A stretch of 64,000 nucleotides of DNA from Aquarana catesbeiana. Taxonomy: Eukaryota; Chordata; Amphibia; Anura; Ranidae. The notes below the pieces were generated by a model. It was not told where the DNA came from and made no database searches. It worked only from the letters and a program-made list of their open reading frames with translations. Below, one piece after another: positions 60,404-64,000 of this stretch (within the stretch, counting starts at the first letter, position 1; each line of letters starts with the position of its first letter). The position numbers and the translations under genes were made by a program. Location of the stretch: NCBI RefSeq assembly GCF_042186555.1, contig NC_133333.1:63669628-63733627 (forward strand), in the 5' to 3' direction.

Positions 60404-62488
60404 GTTCAGCTCTTTCAGCTAATGATGGAACTATTTTACTACTATTAATACTTTTTAAAATATTAAGCTTTTTAACACTTTTCACAGTTACTCAAGCCAC
60501 TCCACCCCACCCAGTTACTCCGCCCACTCCAGTTGTAGAGGCAAGAACACTTTTACAATTTCCCCAGAAATTGTAGCTTTTCTAGTTATTAAGTGTTCTT
60601 GCATAGCAAGACCACTTACTGTTACCTCACATATATATTATTATTATTCTTATTAAGTGTTCTTGCATAGCAAGACCACTTACTGTTATCTCACATATAT
60701 ATTATTATTCCTTATTAAGTGTTCTTGCATAGCAAGACCACTTACTGTTATCTCACATATATATTATTAAGTGTTCTTGCATAGCAAGACCACTTACTGT
60801 TATCTCACATATATATTATTAAGTGTTCTTGCATAGCAAGACCACTTACTGTTATCTCACATATATATTATTCTTATTATTATAGCCAAATTTACCACCC
60901 TAACTCCTCCCACAGTTTTTACACTACATAGACAAGTAATAAACCGAAACGTGCGGATTGTTCCAGAATGGTGTGCTATTACTTTGTGGAACGTTTCGCC
61001 GAATGGTTCACGAAATATCGTCGTTTTTGTGGCGAAATTGGTCCCATAGGAATGAATGGGGAAACTAGAGTGGGAGATGACAAAAGCTGGAAAATCAGAA
61101 CATGATTTCTAAACTGCCGCCACTCCCTCATTTTCAAGCCCACCTACACAAATCTTATATCAAAACGTTCAGCTATCCCTGCTGCCACTAAACATGTCCA
61201 CGGCTAAGCCATAGTCCTGATAGTTTTCACAATATGACCATTTGTTTGCAACTCACGCCGTCCATTGACATTCATTGAAACTACACTCTAGCCCCCTCCA
61301 AATTTGAAGGGCAATTTCTAAACTGCGACTGTGCCTTCATTTTTAATATTTCAGAGACATACTATACATCAAAATCTAGGTCTGGGTCTTGTGATTCTCA
61401 CAATATAAAGATCTTCACTGTAGGATGTATAGTTTTTAAAATACGGCCATTTGTTTAGAGGTCATTTCAGGAAATTTTAGCCATTAATCAGAGTGTACTG
61501 TTAGTGTTTGTTTTGTTGCCATGGTTACCAAAGCTTCTGTTATACACAGGGGGGGAAGGTGGCTGGAGCATCTCAGCTGATTACAGAGCCCGGGGGAGGG
61601 GACAGACACACCATGTACTGATTTATAATAGAGGAATATGATGGGGCAGTTTTGATGGGGTAATTCTGATGGGGCAGTTTTGATGAAGCAGTATTTGGGA
61701 AGCATAAACAGGGCATGAGCGTTGCTAGGAAACAGTGGTTGTAAACACAAGATGCTGAGACACTCCAAATGCACGTGACTTCATCTGCTAGACTTGATAA
61801 TGCTTGTAGACTCCTCCCACAGTTTTCACACTACAGAGACAAATAATATACCGAAACGAGCGGATTGTTCCCGATTGGTGTGTTATTACTTTGTGGAATG
61901 TTTTGCCGAATGGTCCACGAAATGATGTTTTTGCGGCGAAATTGGTCCCATAGGAATGAATGGCGAAATGTTCAAAACTAGAGTGGGAAGTGACAAAAGC
62001 TGACAACCCCATGATCAGCCAAAACATTATGACCACCCCATGATCAGCCAAAACATTATGACCGCCCCATGTAAAAAAAAAAATATTTTTGAAAAAAAAA
62101 AAAAAATTTTGAAAAAAGTAAAAAAATAATTTTTGAAAAAAAAAAATATTTTTGAAAAAAAAAAAATTATTTTTGAAAAAAAAAAATATTTTTGAAAAAA
62201 AAATTTCTTTTAAAAAAAAAATTATTTTTGAAAAAAAAATATATTTGAAAAAAAAAAATATTTTTGAAAAAAAAAAATTATTTTTGAAAAAAAAAATTAC
62301 TTTAAAAAAAATAATAATTTCGAAAAAAAAATTATTTTTGAAATAAAAAAAATTCATTTTTGAAAAAAAAAATTACCTTTGAAAAAAAAAATTACTTTTG
62401 AAAAAAAAAATCATTTTTGAAGAAAAAAAAATCATTTTTGATTAAAAAAAATTCATTTTTGAAAAAAAAAATTACTTTTGAAAAAAAT
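60404..62488. repeat. Array unit U25 (type B1)
   Basis: 2,085 bp. Five hairpin copies. From about 60950 on it matches U5/U6 of the left array and not its neighbours: short minisatellite, 'gaagcagtatttgggaagc' block, and an A-rich tract 62071-62488 with the same order of TTTTTGAAA variants. Confidence 0.8.
60591..60870. repeat. Hairpin array, 5 copies
   Basis: Copies at 60591, 60655, 60717, 60769 and 60821. The first three reproduce the spacing of the U22 array, including 'attattattccttattaag'. Confidence 0.9.
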
Positions 62489-64000
62489 GTTCAGCTCTTT
62501 CAGCGAATGATGGAACTTTTTTACTACTATTTATACTTTTTAAAATATTAAGCTTTTTAACACTTTTCACAGTTACTCAAGCCACTCCACCCCACCCAGT
62601 TACTCCGCCCACTCCAGTTGTAGAGGCAAGAACACTTTCACAATTTCCCCAGAAATTGTACCTTTTCTAGTTCTTCTTATTATTATTATAGCCAAATTTA
62701 CCACCCTAACTCCTCCCACAGTTTTTACACTACATAGACAATCAATATACTGAAACGTGCGGATTGTTCCCGAATGGTGTGCTATTATTTTGTGGAACGT
62801 TTCGCCGAATGGTTCACGAAATATCGTCATTTTTGCGGCGAAATTGGTCCCATAGGAATGAATGGGGAAACTAGAGTGGGAGGTGACAAAAGCTGAAAAA
62901 TCTGAACATGATTTCTAAACTGCCACCACTCCCTCATTTTCAAGCCCACCTACACAAATCTTATATCAAAACGTTCAGCTATCCCTGCTGCCACTAAACA
63001 TGTCCACGGCTAAGCCATAGTCTTGATAGTTTTCACAATATGACCATTTGTTTGCAACTCACACCGTCCATTGACATTCATTGAAACTACACTCTAGGCC
63101 CTTCAAATTTGAAGGACAATTTCTAAACTGCGACCGTGCCTTCAATTTTAATATTTCAGAGACATACTATACATCAAAATCTAGGTCTAGGTCTTGTGAT
63201 TCTCACAATATACAGATCTTCGCTGTAGGATTTATAGTTTTTAAAATACGGCCATTTGAATTACTGCATAGTTACTACATCTATCATGGTCCTGTGTACT
63301 GTGTATGGAGCAGTATTTGTGAAGCATAAACAGGGCATGAGCGTTGCTAGGAAACAGTGGTAAACACAAGATGCTGAGACACCCCAAATGCATGTGACTT
63401 CATCTGCTAGACTTGATAATGCTTGTAGACTCCTCCCACAGTTTTTACACTACAGAGACAAGTAATATACCGAAACGTGCGGATTGTTCTCGATTGGTGT
63501 GCTATTACTTTGTGGAACGTTTCACCGAATGGTTCACGAAATATCGTAGTTTTTGCGGCGAAATTGGTCCCATAGGAATGTATGGCGAAATGTTCAATGT
63601 CATTTAATTGGTGTGCTATTACTTTGTGGAACTTTTTTCGCCGAATGGTTCACGAAATATCGTAATTTTTGCGGCAATATTGGTCCCATAGGAATGAATG
63701 GTGAAATGTTCAATGTCATTTAATTGGTGTGCTATTACCTTGTGGAACTTTGTGAAAAGCTCAAATATACCAGTGTGAATCCGGAATCAATGTCATTTAA
63801 TTGGTGTGCTATTACTTTCTGGAACGTTTCGCCGAATGGTTCACGAAATATCGTCGTTTTTGCGACGAAATTGGTCCCATAGGAATGAATGGCGAAATGT
63901 TCAAAACTAGAGTGGGAGGTGACAAAAGCTGACAACCCCATGATCAGCCAAAACATTACGACCGCCCCATAAAAAAAAAATATTTTTGAAAAAAAAAAAT
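62489..64000. repeat. Array unit U26 (type A), cut by the window end
   Basis: No hairpin. The conserved block and tail remnant (63260-63326) match U22 (offset about 7,352) and carry the shared variants 'ctaggcccttcaaatttg' and 'ctaggtctaggtcttg'. Subrepeats at about 63485-63900. The A-rich tract begins at 63970. Confidence 0.8.

Overview
This window is repetitive, AT-rich eukaryotic (vertebrate-type) DNA. The only large open reading frame is the RepHel protein of a Helentron-class (Helitron2-like) rolling-circle transposon. No host gene, tRNA, rRNA, CRISPR array or bacterial-style operon can be seen. The repeat flora (two non-autonomous hAT-type elements with 8-bp target duplications, TIRs TAGGGATGAGC and TAG(A/G)CATGTGCA, and abundant 'CCCATAGGAATGAATGG' repeats) resembles what I remember from frog genomes. 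Amphibian, probably anuran, is therefore an inference and not a demonstrated assignment.

Layout. 1-590 is the 3' end of one Helentron copy (endonuclease domain, running in from outside the window), and 591-2707 is its 3' flank with a 665-bp tandem duplication. From about 2708 to 22727 lies an array of 1.2-2.7 kb repeat units (U1-U9). U1 is interrupted by a 2,963-bp foldback hAT-type element (3344-6306). 22728-23250 is an array of about 32-bp repeats abutting the ATG of the large ORF. 23258-30292 encodes the 2,344-aa Helentron protein: Cys/His peptidase-like domain, 12 x 18-aa repeats, zinc-binding region, Helitron_like_N/Rep HUH domain, PIF1 helicase, start of an endonuclease. An in-frame TAG cuts off the rest of the endonuclease, which remains readable to 30637. 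Its 3' flank (30638-31255) matches that of the first copy. From 31256 to the end of the window the unit array resumes (U10-U26). U11 is interrupted by a 4,743-bp hAT-type element (32900-37642) made of alternating palindromes and carrying its own 712-bp MITE-like insertion (34914-35625).

How the parts relate. The array units are non-coding, but type-A units carry about 65 bp of the Helentron endonuclease 3' end and the collinear sequence after it. They therefore look like non-autonomous partners (HINE-like) of the Helentron. Most units share modules in the same order: a lead-in with CAGTTACTC repeats, a fixed site holding 0-7 copies of a perfectly placed hairpin, one 115-bp subrepeat, a conserved noncoding block, either the endonuclease tail (A) or a GC-rich block with a 14-bp minisatellite (B), further subrepeats, and a long TTTTTGAAAAAAAA tract. 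From 39280 to 60403 the units form four A-B-A trios of 5.1-5.5 kb, a higher-order repeat indicating recent segmental amplification.

Limits: all domain calls are by eye. Element ends other than the two hAT-type insertions with target duplications are approximate.
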